Positions 44,386-53,159 are shown, counted from the first letter of the stretch. The stretch: DNA of 64,000 nt from Streptomyces sp. D2-8 (GCF_023184515.1 NZ_JAAHBP010000011.1:124001-188000); one strand, 5' to 3'. Program-made: numbers and translations. Notes: generated by a model from the letters alone, not told the origin.

Positions 44386-45104
44386 CCGCGTGACTCCGTC
44401 AGGGCGCGCTCCACGATGGCCTCCAGCTGCTCGTGGTGCGCGCCCTTCCAGTACGCCCGGCCGCACGCCGTGCACTGCGCGAACACGTCGTACGTGGCGT
44501 GCGTGCCGTGCTTCAGCTGGTCCGCGACCTCGTCCTTGGTCGCCTTGCGCAGCAGTCCGTTGCAGGCCGTGCAGCGCGTCCAGGGGAGCAGCTCGGGCCG
44601 GAAGCGGTCCAGGACGTCACGCAGTTGCTCCTCGGGCCGGGTGCTGTAGACGAACGCGCCCGCCCACAACTCGCGCCTGCGCAGCAACCCCCGGTCGCGG
44701 CTCAGCATCACCCGCTGCTCGGCGGCCGAACGCGCCGCGAGGGCCGGGTCGCCGATGTCGGTCGACTCGTAGGCGGTGTCCACGCCGAGGAGGCGCAGCC
44801 GGCGGGCCAGCGTGCCGAGGTGCACGTCGAGGAGGAAGCGCAGGTGACCCGGGACCTGCTGGGGGCGCGCGACGGTCCGTACGGTCACCGACTCGCCGGC
44901 CGCCGGGACGTGCGCGAAGGGCACTTCGCGGCCGTCCACGAGCAGCGCGCCGACCTCGGTCAGCGGCACCCCCAGCGACTCGATGACATGGCCGAGGCTG
45001 GAGACGCCGTCCGTGGCGGCCCGCAGGGTGCCCGCCTGCCGGGCACGGGGCACGAACACATGCAGCTCGGAGGCGAACTCGACCTGGATCTCGGGACCGT
45101 TCAC
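44376..45104 (-). CDS. Mut7-C RNase-like protein with ubiquitin-fold N-terminus
   Basis: A 242-residue protein. The N-terminus is a ThiS/MoaD-like beta-grasp (EIQVEFASELHVFVPRA ... VGALLVDGREVPF). The remainder is a Mut7-C PIN-like domain (LLDVHLGTLARRLRLLGVDTAY ... MLSRDRGLLRRR) with a zinc ribbon (RCTACNGLL ... FAQCTACGRAYWKG). Probably an RNase. It ends inside the convergent oxidase gene by 10 bp. Confidence 0.9.
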   Translation of the reverse strand: MNGPEIQVEFASELHVFVPRARQAGTLRAATDGVSSLGHVIESLGVPLTEVGALLVDGREVPFAHVPAAGESVTVRTVARPQQVPGHLRFLLDVHLGTLARRLRLLGVDTAYESTDIGDPALAARSAAEQRVMLSRDRGLLRRRELWAGAFVYSTRPEEQLRDVLDRFRPELLPWTRCTACNGLLRKATKDEVADQLKHGTHATYDVFAQCTACGRAYWKGAHHEQLEAIVERALTESRGQR

Positions 45105-45108
45105 CCCG

Positions 45109-45780
45109 TCAGGATGTCATGGGGGTCGCGGAAGCGGGTGGCCGTTTCGGCAGGTCCTTGAGGGTGTCGAGGGTGCGGTCGACCAGTTCCGGCAGGTCGT
45201 CCCGGAAGTCCCGTTCGACCCAGTAGATCATCGCCTCCAGCAGGGCGCCCATCAGTCCCATCGCGTACACCCGCACTTCGAGCTCGTCCTGGTCGCGTCC
45301 GGTGCGCTCCGCCAGCGCCCGGCACAGCAGGCGCCCGGTGACGGACATGCTCTCCATCATCCGCGCGCGCAGCACGGGCACCTCGACCATCAGCCGGATG
45401 CGCAGGATCATCTCGTCCTGCTCGGAGTCCGCGGTCTCGGCGAGGGCCATGGTCATTCCCTGGCGGATCGACCAGCGCAGCGACTCCAGGACGGGTTCGT
45501 CCCGGGGCCGTGCCCGCAGCAGTTCCTCCACCAAGGGGTCGTACTCGTCCGTCAGGACGATGTCCTCCTTGGTGGGGAAGTAGCGGAAGACGGTGCTCGG
45601 CGAGACTTCGGCGCGCTCCGCGATCTGCTCGACCGTGGTGGTCTCGTACCCCTGCTCCTTGATCAAGGCGTACGTGGCGTCCCTGATCGCGATCCGCGTC
45701 TTGATCTTCTTGCGTTCCCGCAGGCCCAGATGGCGCGCGGCCTCGGGAACAGGGGTCCGTGCCGTGGTCATACGGCTCAT
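45109..45780 (-). CDS. TetR-family regulator
   Basis: A 223-residue regulator. The helix-turn-helix is ATYALIKEQGYETTTVEQIAERAEVSPSTVFRYFPTKEDIV, and the C-terminal all-helical ligand domain follows. ATG 45780 overlaps the stop of the MFS gene upstream (ATGA), so the pair is one operon with the transporter first. A perfect palindrome lies right before the MFS gene and is its likely operator, giving drug-inducible autoregulation. Confidence 0.93.
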   Translation of the reverse strand: MSRMTTARTPVPEAARHLGLRERKKIKTRIAIRDATYALIKEQGYETTTVEQIAERAEVSPSTVFRYFPTKEDIVLTDEYDPLVEELLRARPRDEPVLESLRWSIRQGMTMALAETADSEQDEMILRIRLMVEVPVLRARMMESMSVTGRLLCRALAERTGRDQDELEVRVYAMGLMGALLEAMIYWVERDFRDDLPELVDRTLDTLKDLPKRPPASATPMTS

Positions 45781-47546
45781 TGTCGGTCATCGGCCTCCAG
45801 CCGGGCCACGTCCGCGTCCGGGGCCGCCTCGGCCTGCGGCTTCCTGGGCCCCCCGGCCCCTCCGGCCCCGGGCCCGCCGGGCCTCCCGGGCCTCCCGGGC
45901 TCTCCGGGCTTCCCGGCCTCTCTGGTCTCCCTGGCCCCTCCGGCTTCCCCGGGTCCGCCGAGCCCCCCGGGTCCGCCGAGCCCCCCGGGTCCGCCGAGCC
46001 CCCCGGGTCCGCCGAGCCCCCCGGGCTGTCCGGCCTGCGCGGCGGTCCGCGGGTTGGGCAGCAGCAGTGCCGTCAGCGCCGCCGTCACCAGGGCCGCGAT
46101 GCCGCAGACCACGAGGACCGTGGACATGCCGTCCACATACGCGGCGTCGGCGGAGCGGGCGAGCGCCGGCAGCCCCAGTCGCTCGGCCACGGCGTGGGCG
46201 CCGCTGAGCGAGTCGCGTGCCGCGTCCGCCGCCCCCTGGGACAGTCCGGCGGTGTCGAGCCGGTCGTGGTAGGCGCCCGCGACGAGGCTGCCGAGCAGCG
46301 CGATGCCGATGGCGCCGCCCACCTGGCGCAGCGTCATCAGCAGTCCGGAGCCGCTGCCCGCCTCCTCGGCGGGGATGTCGCCGAGCGCCGCGTCCATCGC
46401 GGGCACCATCGCCAGGCCGAAGCCCAGGCCCGCGATCGTCAGCCACAGGGCGGTGAATCCGTAGCCGGAGCCGGGCTCCGTGCGGGAGCCGAGCAGCGCG
46501 GCGAAGCACAGCACCACCAGACCCGTGGTGACCACCGGGCGCGGTCCCGTGCGCCGCACCAGCAGGGTGCTCAGCCGTGCGGAGACCATCAGCCCGCCCA
46601 TCATCGGCAGCAGCCGCAGCCCGGTGCCGAAGGCGTCGCTGCCGCCGACCTCCTGCAGATACGTGGGCAGCATGAACAGCAGCCCGGAGAAGACGAACGT
46701 GCCGAGCGTCGCCGCCAGGCTGTTGAACAGGAACCCCCGGTGGCCGAGCAGTTTCAGGTCCAGCATGGGCCGCACCGCGCGGCGCTCCCGTGCGACGAGG
46801 GTGGTGAGCAGCACGGCGGACACCGCGAACGAGCCGAGCACCGGGCCGCTGCCCCAGCCGCGCTCGGGCGCCTCGATGATGCCGAAGACCAGGGCACCCA
46901 GCCCCAGCGCGCTGGAGGTGGTCGACAGGGCGTCCACCCGGGGCGAGGAGGGGTCGCGGGACTCGGGCAGCAGGAGCAGACAGGCGGCGATGCCGATCGC
47001 GGCCATGGGGATGTTGATCAGGAAGATCGAGCCCCACCAGTAGTGGTCCAGCAGCAGCCCGCCGATCAGCGGCCCGAGCGGCATCCCCGCGGCCATGGAC
47101 GCGGTGACGGCGGCGACGGCCTTGCCGCGTTCCTCCTCGCCGAACATCGACGGCAGCACGGACAGGCCGAGCGGAATCACCAGCGCGGCGCCGAGACCCA
47201 TCAGGGAGCGCGCCGCGATCACCAGCTCCGGGGTGTCGACCAGCGTGCCGGCCAGCGACCCGGCGAGGAACACCCCCAGGCCCGTGACCAGCATCCGGCG
47301 CCGCCCGAACCGGTCGCCGAGCAGTCCGGCGGGCAGCATCAGCGCCGCGAACACGACGACGTAGGAGTCGACGATCCACTGCAGTTCGCCGGTGGTCGCG
47401 CCCAGCTGCGCGGCCATCGTCGGCAGCGCCACGTTGAGGATCGTCAGATCGAATCCCAGCGCGAGCATGCTCGCGACGAGGGCGCCGAGCGCCCACCAGC
47501 GGCGGGGATCCCCGCGCCCGGAGTCCTGCTGAGTGACAGTAGCCAT
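45777..47546 (-). CDS. MFS drug exporter (DHA2/EmrB-QacA type) with collagen-like tail
   Basis: A 589-residue 14-helix major-facilitator protein. LALGFDLTILNVALPTMAAQLGATTGELQWIVDSYVV and GLLGDRFGRRRMLVTGLGVF are the DHA2 motifs, with RSLMGLGAALVIPLGLSVLP (motif C region). Unusually, after about residue 490 it has an 80-residue glycine/proline-rich cytosolic tail with GGLGGP repeats and then GxPGxP-type triplets, ending acidic. The tail DNA contains a four-copy 18-bp tandem repeat. It is cotranscribed with the TetR gene. It likely exports a toxic small molecule. Confidence 0.93.
   Translation of the reverse strand: MATVTQQDSGRGDPRRWWALGALVASMLALGFDLTILNVALPTMAAQLGATTGELQWIVDSYVVVFAALMLPAGLLGDRFGRRRMLVTGLGVFLAGSLAGTLVDTPELVIAARSLMGLGAALVIPLGLSVLPSMFGEEERGKAVAAVTASMAAGMPLGPLIGGLLLDHYWWGSIFLINIPMAAIGIAACLLLLPESRDPSSPRVDALSTTSSALGLGALVFGIIEAPERGWGSGPVLGSFAVSAVLLTTLVARERRAVRPMLDLKLLGHRGFLFNSLAATLGTFVFSGLLFMLPTYLQEVGGSDAFGTGLRLLPMMGGLMVSARLSTLLVRRTGPRPVVTTGLVVLCFAALLGSRTEPGSGYGFTALWLTIAGLGFGLAMVPAMDAALGDIPAEEAGSGSGLLMTLRQVGGAIGIALLGSLVAGAYHDRLDTAGLSQGAADAARDSLSGAHAVAERLGLPALARSADAAYVDGMSTVLVVCGIAALVTAALTALLLPNPRTAAQAGQPGGLGGPGGLGGPGGLGGPGGLGGPGEAGGARETREAGKPGEPGRPGRPGGPGAGGAGGPRKPQAEAAPDADVARLEADDRQ
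45951..46022 (-). repeat. Four-copy 18-bp tandem repeat in the MFS tail
   Basis: On the plus strand GGGTCCGCCGAGCCCCCC is repeated four times exactly (45951-46022), encoding GGLGGP units on the minus strand. It is likely unstable by slippage. Confidence 0.92.
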
Positions 47547-47550
47547 GAAA

Positions 47551-47583
47551 TGAGAGTTACTCTCAAAAGAGTCTCACTGTCAA
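47551..47583 (-). promoter_or_regulatory. TetR operator and -35 box before the MFS/TetR operon
   Basis: TGAGAGTTACTCTCA (47551-47565) is a perfect 7-bp dyad with one central base, 4 bp upstream of the MFS start codon. On the minus strand a TTGACA hexamer lies at 47583-47578, with GTAACT about 17 bp further on. Partial GAGACT-like half-sites overlap. This is where the downstream TetR protein should bind. Confidence 0.7.
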
Positions 47584-47618
47584 CGTGTGGGCACAGGAGA
47601 CGTGTGCGCACATGAGAA

Positions 47619-47647
47619 AGGGCCACGGCGCGGAAAGCCGTGGCCCT
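47619..47647 (-). terminator. Terminator of the hemolysin III-like gene
   Basis: An 11-bp perfect stem, AGGGCCACGGC with GCCGTGGCCCT, and loop GCGGAAA, just past the stop at 47665. Confidence 0.8.
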
Positions 47648-47664
47648 GTGCTGTGCGGCAGCTG

Positions 47665-48378
47665 TCACCCGTGCTGGTAGGCCACCAGCGAGATCCCCAC
47701 GTAGTGCGCGATGAAGGCCGCCAGGGTGAAGGAGTGGAACACCTCGTGGAAGCCGAACCAGCGCGGTGACGGGTTCGGTCGCTTGATTCCGTAGACCACG
47801 CCGCCCGCGCTGTAGAGCAGGCCGCCGACGATGACCAGGACGAGGACGGCGATACCGCCGGTCCGCATGAAGTCCGGCAGGTAGAAGACGGCCGCCCAGC
47901 CCATCGCGATGTAGCAGGGCGTGTAGAGCCAGCGCGGGGCGCCGACCCAGAAGACGCGGAAGAGGATGCCGGCCAGGGCCGCGGCCCAGATGCCCCACAG
48001 CAGCCACTGACCCTTGGCGCCGGGGAGCAGCAGCATGGTCAGCGGGGTGTAGGTGCCCGCGATGATCAGGAAGATGTTGGCGTGGTCCAGCCGGCGCAGG
48101 ACGCCGTCCATGCGCGGGCTCCAGTTGCCCCGGTGGTACAGCGCGCTCACGCCGAACAGCAGGCATGCCGTCAGAGCGAAGATGCCGCAGGCGATGCGTC
48201 CTCTGGAGGTGTCGGCGAGGGCGGTCAGCGCCAGGCCCGCGACCAGAACGGCCGGGAACATGCCGAGGTGCAGCCAGCCGCGCAGTTTCGGCTTCACCGG
48301 GTGAGGCAGGGAGAGCGCCTGCGGACCGTGGCCGTCGGCCGCCGAGTCGGTGGGCGCGTCGGGGACGAACGCAGTCAT
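47665..48378 (-). CDS. Hemolysin III (YqfA/PAQR-type) membrane protein
   Basis: A 237-residue protein with seven helices. Family landmarks are FGVSALYHRGNW (SxxYH), RLDHANIFLIIAGTYTPL and FHEVFHSFTLAAFIAHY, which hold the conserved His/Asp set of the HlyIII/PAQR superfamily, related to hydrolases. The function in bacteria is not settled; hemolysis should not be assumed. The ATG is at 48378, with a small dyad (48393-48404) upstream. Confidence 0.9.
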   Translation of the reverse strand: MTAFVPDAPTDSAADGHGPQALSLPHPVKPKLRGWLHLGMFPAVLVAGLALTALADTSRGRIACGIFALTACLLFGVSALYHRGNWSPRMDGVLRRLDHANIFLIIAGTYTPLTMLLLPGAKGQWLLWGIWAAALAGILFRVFWVGAPRWLYTPCYIAMGWAAVFYLPDFMRTGGIAVLVLVIVGGLLYSAGGVVYGIKRPNPSPRWFGFHEVFHSFTLAAFIAHYVGISLVAYQHG

Positions 48379-48705
48379 GGGCGAATGGTAGCTACGGAAC
48401 CGTAAGTGACGTATCAGTGCCGCGGATTGTCAGGCGAAGAGTGGCCATCCTCTCATCGCGATCCGGCGATGGTTACGCAAACGGATGGTCAGGTGAACGC
48501 AACGTGCACGCAAAGCGGGCGCCAGAAACCGTGGCGAGCCTCACGTTGCTCACCTGTGCGCTCCTCTGGACAGATGGGCGCGTACGTCGGATGATCAAAT
48601 GAGTGCGGTCGGCACCGGATGAGCGCCAAGATCCACCCTGAAGCATCCGGGTCGCAGCCCCCACGGGGCCTCCACATCACAAAAAACCCTCATTTAGGAG
48701 CAATC
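48379..48705. other. Intergenic region between hlyIII-like and pckA
   Basis: 327 bases upstream of both divergent genes. Apart from the dyad at 48393 and the pckA ribosome binding site (AGGAG at 48697-48701), it is unusually AT-rich near 48680-48695 (CACAAAAAACCC). It probably holds the pckA promoter; no ORF here looks real. Confidence 0.4.
48393..48404 (-). promoter_or_regulatory. Palindrome upstream of hemolysin III-like gene
   Basis: TACGGAACCGTA is an inverted repeat, TACGG/CCGTA with a 2-bp spacer, 15 bp upstream of the start codon. Possibly an operator. Confidence 0.35.
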
Positions 48706-50535
48706 GTGGCGCGCGACATCGCGGCTCCCACCGTCCCCACCAACCATCAGGGGCTGATCTCGTGGGTCAACGAGATCGCTGAACTGACGCAGCCGGACAG
48801 CGTGGTCTGGTGTGACGGATCCGAGGCCGAGTACGAGCGACTGTGCGAGGAGCTCGTCGAGAAGGGCACCTTCCGCAAACTCGACCCGATCAAGCGCCCC
48901 CACTCCTACTACGCGGCCTCCGACCCCACCGACGTCGCCCGCGTGGAGGACCGGACCTTCATCTGCTCCGAGAAGGAGGCGGACGCCGGCCCGACCAACC
49001 ACTGGAAGGCCCCCGCCGAGATGCGGGAGATCTTCCGGGGCGCCGGGGGAGAGGGCGGCCTGTTCCGCGGCTCGATGCGTGGCCGGACCATGTACGTCGT
49101 GCCCTTCTGCATGGGCCCCCTCGGCTCGCCGCTGTCCGCGCTCGGCGTGGAGATCACCGACTCCGCCTACGTCGCCGTCTCGATGCGCACCATGACGCGC
49201 ATGGGCCAGGCCGTCCTGGACGAGCTCGGCACCGACGGCTTCTTCGTCAAGGCCGTCCACACCCTGGGCGCCCCGCTGGAGCCCGGCCAGGCCGACGTCC
49301 CCTGGCCCTGCAACCAGACCAAATACATCTCGCACTTCCCCGAGGACCGCGAGATCTGGTCCTACGGCTCCGGCTACGGCGGCAACGCCCTGCTCGGCAA
49401 GAAGTGCTACGCCCTGCGCATCGCCTCCGTCATGGCCCGTGACGAGGGCTGGCTCGCCGAGCACATGCTCGTGCTCAAGCTGACCCCGCCGCGCGGCGAG
49501 GCCAAGTACGTCGCCGCGGCCTTCCCGAGCGCCTGCGGCAAGACCAACCTCGCCATGCTGGAGCCGACCGTCCCCGGCTGGACGGTCGAGACCATCGGCG
49601 ACGACATCGCCTGGATGCGCTTCGGCGAGGACGGCCGCCTCTACGCCATCAACCCCGAGGCCGGCTTCTTCGGCGTCGCGCCCGGCACCGGCGAGCACAC
49701 CAACGCCAACGCCATGAAGACGCTGTGGGGCAACTCGGTCTTCACCAACGTCGCCCTCACCGACGACAACGACATCTGGTGGGAGGGCATGACGGAGGAG
49801 ACCCCGGCCCACCTGACGGACTGGAAGGGCAACGACTGGACGCCCGAGTCCGGCGTCCCGGCCGCCCACCCCAACGCCCGCTTCACCGTCCCGGCCTCGC
49901 AGTGCCCGATCATCGCGCCCGAGTGGGAGGACCCCAAGGGCGTGCCGATCTCGGCGATCCTCTTCGGCGGCCGCCGCGCCACCGCCGTACCGCTGGTGAC
50001 GGAGTCCTTCGACTGGAACCACGGCGTGTTCCTCGGCGCCAACGTGGCCTCCGAGAAGACCGCCGCCGCCGAGGGCAAGGTCGGCGAGCTGCGCCGCGAC
50101 CCGTTCGCGATGCTGCCGTTCTGCGGCTACAACATGGGCGACTACATGGCCCACTGGGTCGACGTGGCCAAGGACAAGGACCAGTCCAAGCTGCCGAAGA
50201 TCTACTACGTCAACTGGTTCCGCAAGGACGACCAGGGCAAGTTCGTCTGGCCCGGCTTCGGCGAGAACTCCCGGGTCCTGAAGTGGATCGTGGAGCGCCT
50301 GGAGGGCACGGGCGAGGGCGTCGAGACGCCGATCGGCATCCTGCCGACCAAGGACGCCCTCGACACCGACGGCCTGGAACTGGCCGACTCCGACCTGGAG
50401 TTCCTGCTCACGGTCGACAAGGAGGTCTGGCGCGAGGAGGCCGCCCTGGTCCCCGAGCACCTCAACACCTTCGGCGACCACACGCCCAAGGAGCTGTGGG
50501 ACCAGTACCGCGCGCTGGTGGAGCGCCTGGGCTGA
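48706..50535 (+). CDS. pckA: Phosphoenolpyruvate carboxykinase (GTP)
   Basis: A 609-residue GTP-dependent enzyme that makes PEP from oxaloacetate for gluconeogenesis. FPSACGKTNLAML is the kinase P-loop with the reactive Cys277; PWPCNQTKYISHFPED, GGNALLGKKCYALRIAS and the nucleotide-binding WFRKDDQGKFVWPGFG stretch are GTP-PEPCK signatures. GTG 48706 is preceded by AGGAG. A long-range hairpin follows the stop. Confidence 0.97.
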   Translation: MARDIAAPTVPTNHQGLISWVNEIAELTQPDSVVWCDGSEAEYERLCEELVEKGTFRKLDPIKRPHSYYAASDPTDVARVEDRTFICSEKEADAGPTNHWKAPAEMREIFRGAGGEGGLFRGSMRGRTMYVVPFCMGPLGSPLSALGVEITDSAYVAVSMRTMTRMGQAVLDELGTDGFFVKAVHTLGAPLEPGQADVPWPCNQTKYISHFPEDREIWSYGSGYGGNALLGKKCYALRIASVMARDEGWLAEHMLVLKLTPPRGEAKYVAAAFPSACGKTNLAMLEPTVPGWTVETIGDDIAWMRFGEDGRLYAINPEAGFFGVAPGTGEHTNANAMKTLWGNSVFTNVALTDDNDIWWEGMTEETPAHLTDWKGNDWTPESGVPAAHPNARFTVPASQCPIIAPEWEDPKGVPISAILFGGRRATAVPLVTESFDWNHGVFLGANVASEKTAAAEGKVGELRRDPFAMLPFCGYNMGDYMAHWVDVAKDKDQSKLPKIYYVNWFRKDDQGKFVWPGFGENSRVLKWIVERLEGTGEGVETPIGILPTKDALDTDGLELADSDLEFLLTVDKEVWREEAALVPEHLNTFGDHTPKELWDQYRALVERLG

Positions 50536-50550
50536 GCCCCACCCCCGAGC

Positions 50551-50614
50551 TCCGCGGCCGGTCGGGACCGGGATGTGCCCTGACCAGCGATCGTCACGTC
50601 TGACCGGCCGCGGA
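50551..50614 (+). terminator. Long-loop hairpin after pckA
   Basis: TCCGCGGCCGGTC (50551-50563) pairs perfectly with GACCGGCCGCGGA (50602-50614) across a 38-base loop. Possible terminator. Confidence 0.55.
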
Positions 50615-50742
50615 ACGCATTGGCGGGGCCCCGCACAACGGCGTGCCGGGTGCCGAGCCCGTCGCCGTCCCCCGTCCGCCCCGACGGGGCACGACGGTGA
50701 CGGGCTCACCCCGCCGACTTCGGCACGGCCCGCCCAGCGGGC

Positions 50743-51210
50743 TCACGAACGTGCCGATGGATGACCGAGCGCTCCGGCCGACGGACTACGTCGACCGGGG
50801 CGCTCGGGCGTTTCCGGGGTGCCGGCGGCGGTGACGGCGACGGCTTCGGCGTCGGTGAACAGTTCGCACCACACCGTCTTGCGGCCGGCCTCCTGCTCCA
50901 CGCCCCACCGCAGGGCCAGCGCGTCGAGCAGCGCCAGTCCTCGGCCGGATTCCGCCTCGGCCCCGGCCGCTGCGACCAGGACGGGCAGGGCCCGGGGGTC
51001 GGGATCGGTGACCCCCAGCCGGAGCAGCCCGCCGTCCCGCCACACCCGGACCGTGACGGGGACGCCCTCCCCGACGTGCCGGATGACGTTCGTGACGAGT
51101 TCGCTCGCGCAGAGCTGCACGTCGATCCCGTGCGAGCGCAGTGCCCGCCGCACGCCGGACACCCCGGCCGGTGTCGCGAGCAACTCCAGCGTCAGCGCCG
51201 GCGGCATCAC
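50743..51210 (-). CDS. HATPase anti-sigma-like regulatory kinase
   Basis: A 155-residue protein with the HATPase_c_2 fold of SpoIIAB/RsbW-type kinases: the N-box CASELVTNVIRHVGEGVPV and a GRGLALLDALALRWGVE glycine motif. The C-terminal 30 residues are low complexity. GTG 51210 or ATG 51207 starts it, with its first codons overlapping the stop of the gene upstream (51207-51410). In Streptomyces such small ATPases commonly lie next to XRE/DUF397 pairs, as here; the partner sigma factor is not in view. Confidence 0.85.
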   Translation of the reverse strand: MMPPALTLELLATPAGVSGVRRALRSHGIDVQLCASELVTNVIRHVGEGVPVTVRVWRDGGLLRLGVTDPDPRALPVLVAAAGAEAESGRGLALLDALALRWGVEQEAGRKTVWCELFTDAEAVAVTAAGTPETPERPGRRSPSAGALGHPSARS

Positions 51211-51410
51211 GCGGGCCCCTTGCGCAGGGCCGTGGTCAGCGCCCGTGCGGTGAGGAGATTGCAGTTGCCGAGCGCGACCAGCGGCCGCGTGGGGCAGCGG
51301 GAGGCGTAGGCCGGGAGGTCGACGCCGAGGGACGGCAGGGTGATGCCGTGTGCGGCGAGCGCGGCTCGCAACTCCTCGACGCAGACGTCGGCTTCGGTGG
51401 GGCTGTGCAT
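51207..51410 (-). CDS. Small hypothetical protein coupled to the HATPase gene
   Basis: A 67-residue protein beginning MHSPTEADVCVEELRAALAA and ending CNLLTARALTTALRKGPA. Its stop overlaps the start of the HATPase gene, so the two are translationally coupled. It resembles the small partner found beside many such ATPase/XRE clusters. No enzymatic motif. Confidence 0.7.
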   Translation of the reverse strand: MHSPTEADVCVEELRAALAAHGITLPSLGVDLPAYASRCPTRPLVALGNCNLLTARALTTALRKGPA

Positions 51411-51566
51411 GGGTTCACACCTTCCAGTGCGCTGTGTGACGAACCGCTCACACTCTGCCGCCGACCGCCGTACCGTGACAGCCCATCGGCATCCCGCGCC
51501 TGATCTGCGCGTACGCGGTGCCGGGTTAGGTAGCGGGCGGTAACGGCACACCAAGGACGGTGAACG

Positions 51567-52421
51567 ATGGGGCAGCGCAAGGACATCGACGGTTCGACGG
51601 GCGTCCCGACCTTCTACGGCAGCGAGTTGCGCTGGAAGCGGGAGGAGGCGGGCCTGACCCTCCAGCAACTCGTCGAGGGCAGCTTCTACGGCCCGAGCCA
51701 CCTCAGCGAGATCGAACGCGGCACGCGCCGGATGCCGGCGGAACTCGCCGAGCACGTGGACAAGGTGCTCGGCACGGACGGCTTCTTCCGGCGGCGGTGC
51801 GAGGACGTGCGGCGGGCGAAACGGCGGGGGCACGCGAGCTACTTCGAGCGGGTGCTGGAGGCTGAGCAGCACGCGGAGACCATCGAGGAGTGGTGTCCGA
51901 CGCTGGTGCCGGGGTTGTTGCAGACGGAGGCGTATGCGCGGGCGGTCACCCGCTCCGCGCATCCCCTGGCGCCTGACGAGGAGGTGGAGGAGAAGGTGAC
52001 CGCCAGGCTGGCGCGGGCCCGGCTGTTCGAGGACGACCACAAGACCCCGGAGTACTGGGTGATCCTGCACGAGTCGCTGCTGCGGCAGCCGATCCTGCCG
52101 CCGGACCAGAGCGCCGAACAGTGGGAGCGGATCGCGGAACTCGCGCGACGCCGCCGGATCGTTCCCCAGATCCTTCCGTGGAACTGCGGGGCGCATCCGC
52201 TCATGATGGGCATGGCGAAGGTCATGGCCTTCACGGACGCTCCACCCCTGGTCTATCTGGAGTCCCAGTACAGCGGGGACACCATCGACGATCCGGCCCT
52301 CGTGAAGCAGTACCGCAAGGCATACGATCGGCTCAGGGCCGCCGCACTGCCCCCGGAGGCGTCCCTCGCCCTGATCGACCAAGCGGCTGAGGATGACGGA
52401 AATGGCGAACTACGCACCTGA
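51567..52421 (+). CDS. XRE regulator with DUF5753 domain
   Basis: A 284-residue regulator. The N-terminal helix-turn-helix (about 15-70) is LRWKREEAGLTLQQLVEG and GPSHLSEIERGTRRMP. The remainder is the DUF5753 domain (ETIEEWCPTLVPGLLQTEAYARAV ... SLLRQPI). It overlaps the DUF397 gene downstream by about 30 bp. Members of this family regulate antibiotic and development genes in Streptomyces; targets unknown. Confidence 0.92.
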   Translation: MGQRKDIDGSTGVPTFYGSELRWKREEAGLTLQQLVEGSFYGPSHLSEIERGTRRMPAELAEHVDKVLGTDGFFRRRCEDVRRAKRRGHASYFERVLEAEQHAETIEEWCPTLVPGLLQTEAYARAVTRSAHPLAPDEEVEEKVTARLARARLFEDDHKTPEYWVILHESLLRQPILPPDQSAEQWERIAELARRRRIVPQILPWNCGAHPLMMGMAKVMAFTDAPPLVYLESQYSGDTIDDPALVKQYRKAYDRLRAAALPPEASLALIDQAAEDDGNGELRT

Positions 52422-52680
52422 CTTGCGCACGGCCGTCTGGCGCAAGAGCAGCTACAGCAATGGAACGGGCGGCGACTGCGTGGAGGTAGCCGAAGAAGCG
52501 TTCCCCGGCGCCGCCCGCTGGCGCAAGAGCACCTACAGCAACGGCGACGGCGGCGACTGCGTCGAGGTGTGCGACGCCCACACCGCCGTCGTCCCCGTCC
52601 GCGACTCCAAGGTCCCCCACGGCCCGGTCCTCACCATCACGGCCCCGGCCTGGACGTCGTTCGTCGCCTCCCTCAAGTGA
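52393..52680 (+). CDS. Tandem DUF397 protein
   Basis: A 95-residue protein with two DUF397 units: WRKSSYSNGTGGDCVEVAEE and WRKSTYSNGDGGDCVEVCDA. Most DUF397 proteins have one. ATG 52393 or 52402. It overlaps the XRE gene; the pair forms the standard XRE/DUF397 module, in which the small protein usually counteracts the regulator. Confidence 0.9.
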   Translation: MTEMANYAPDLRTAVWRKSSYSNGTGGDCVEVAEEAFPGAARWRKSTYSNGDGGDCVEVCDAHTAVVPVRDSKVPHGPVLTITAPAWTSFVASLK

Positions 52681-53159
52681 TCCGGGGTCAGTGCTGGTTC
52701 ACCGGAAAGACAGCCGCCGGGTCGCAACGCTTCGGGCAGGCCAGCAGGTAGACCTCGTTTCGTCCGGCCCGTTCCGCTGTCCGGTCCACTGCCTGCCGAC
52801 CTGCGACAGCGGGCCTGCCCTCTTCCGGGCACCACGACGGCCACGCCACGCTGTGCCCGGTCGCGGGGGCTGCCCAGGTCGTTCCCGCGTGACTCCCAGG
52901 AGGCGGACCCGGGTGCGGGTACCCGACGGCCCTCACTGAGGGGCCGTAGCGCCCGGTCCCCGCGTCGCTGCGGGTGCGCGCGGACCGGGGCCGTCCAGGG
53001 AGCCCTGGGGGCTCAGCGGGACGCGGCGTCCGCAGGGCACCTTTCCGGGCCGCCCGCAGCCCAGGACCTTGTCCGACGGAGGCCGGTGAGTGGTCGGCTC
53101 GGCTTGTCAGGTGCGGAGCAAGCCGAGCCGGTGAACCGCGAGCAGCCGAGTGCACGTGG
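52681..53159. other. Gene-free stretch with an inverted-repeat block
   Basis: 479 bases between the DUF397 gene and the convergent ABC permease gene. No frame has normal codon bias. It holds the first copy (about 52950-53026) of the repeat also found at 58746-58822. Otherwise I see nothing specific. Confidence 0.45.
52950..53026. repeat. Stem-loop repeat, left copy
   Basis: CCCGGTCCCCGCG (52952-52964) and CGCGCGGACCGGG (52977-52989) form a 13-bp stem with one mismatch around the loop TCGCTGCGGGTG. About 77 bases around it match 58746-58822 at roughly nine of ten positions. Confidence 0.82.

Noticed and set aside
41911..44475. 854-codon minus-strand open frame opposite the oxidase
   Set aside because: Shadow of the radical-copper oxidase gene; no recognisable domain.
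45951..46022. CRISPR-like array
   Set aside because: The units are contiguous 18-bp coding repeats without spacers.
48694..50709. 671-codon minus-strand open frame opposite pckA
   Set aside because: Shadow of pckA; no start signal or motif.
52688..53155. 155-codon minus-strand frame in the gap after DUF397
   Set aside because: Pro/Arg/Ala-rich low-complexity translation spanning the stem-loop repeat; no ribosome binding site.
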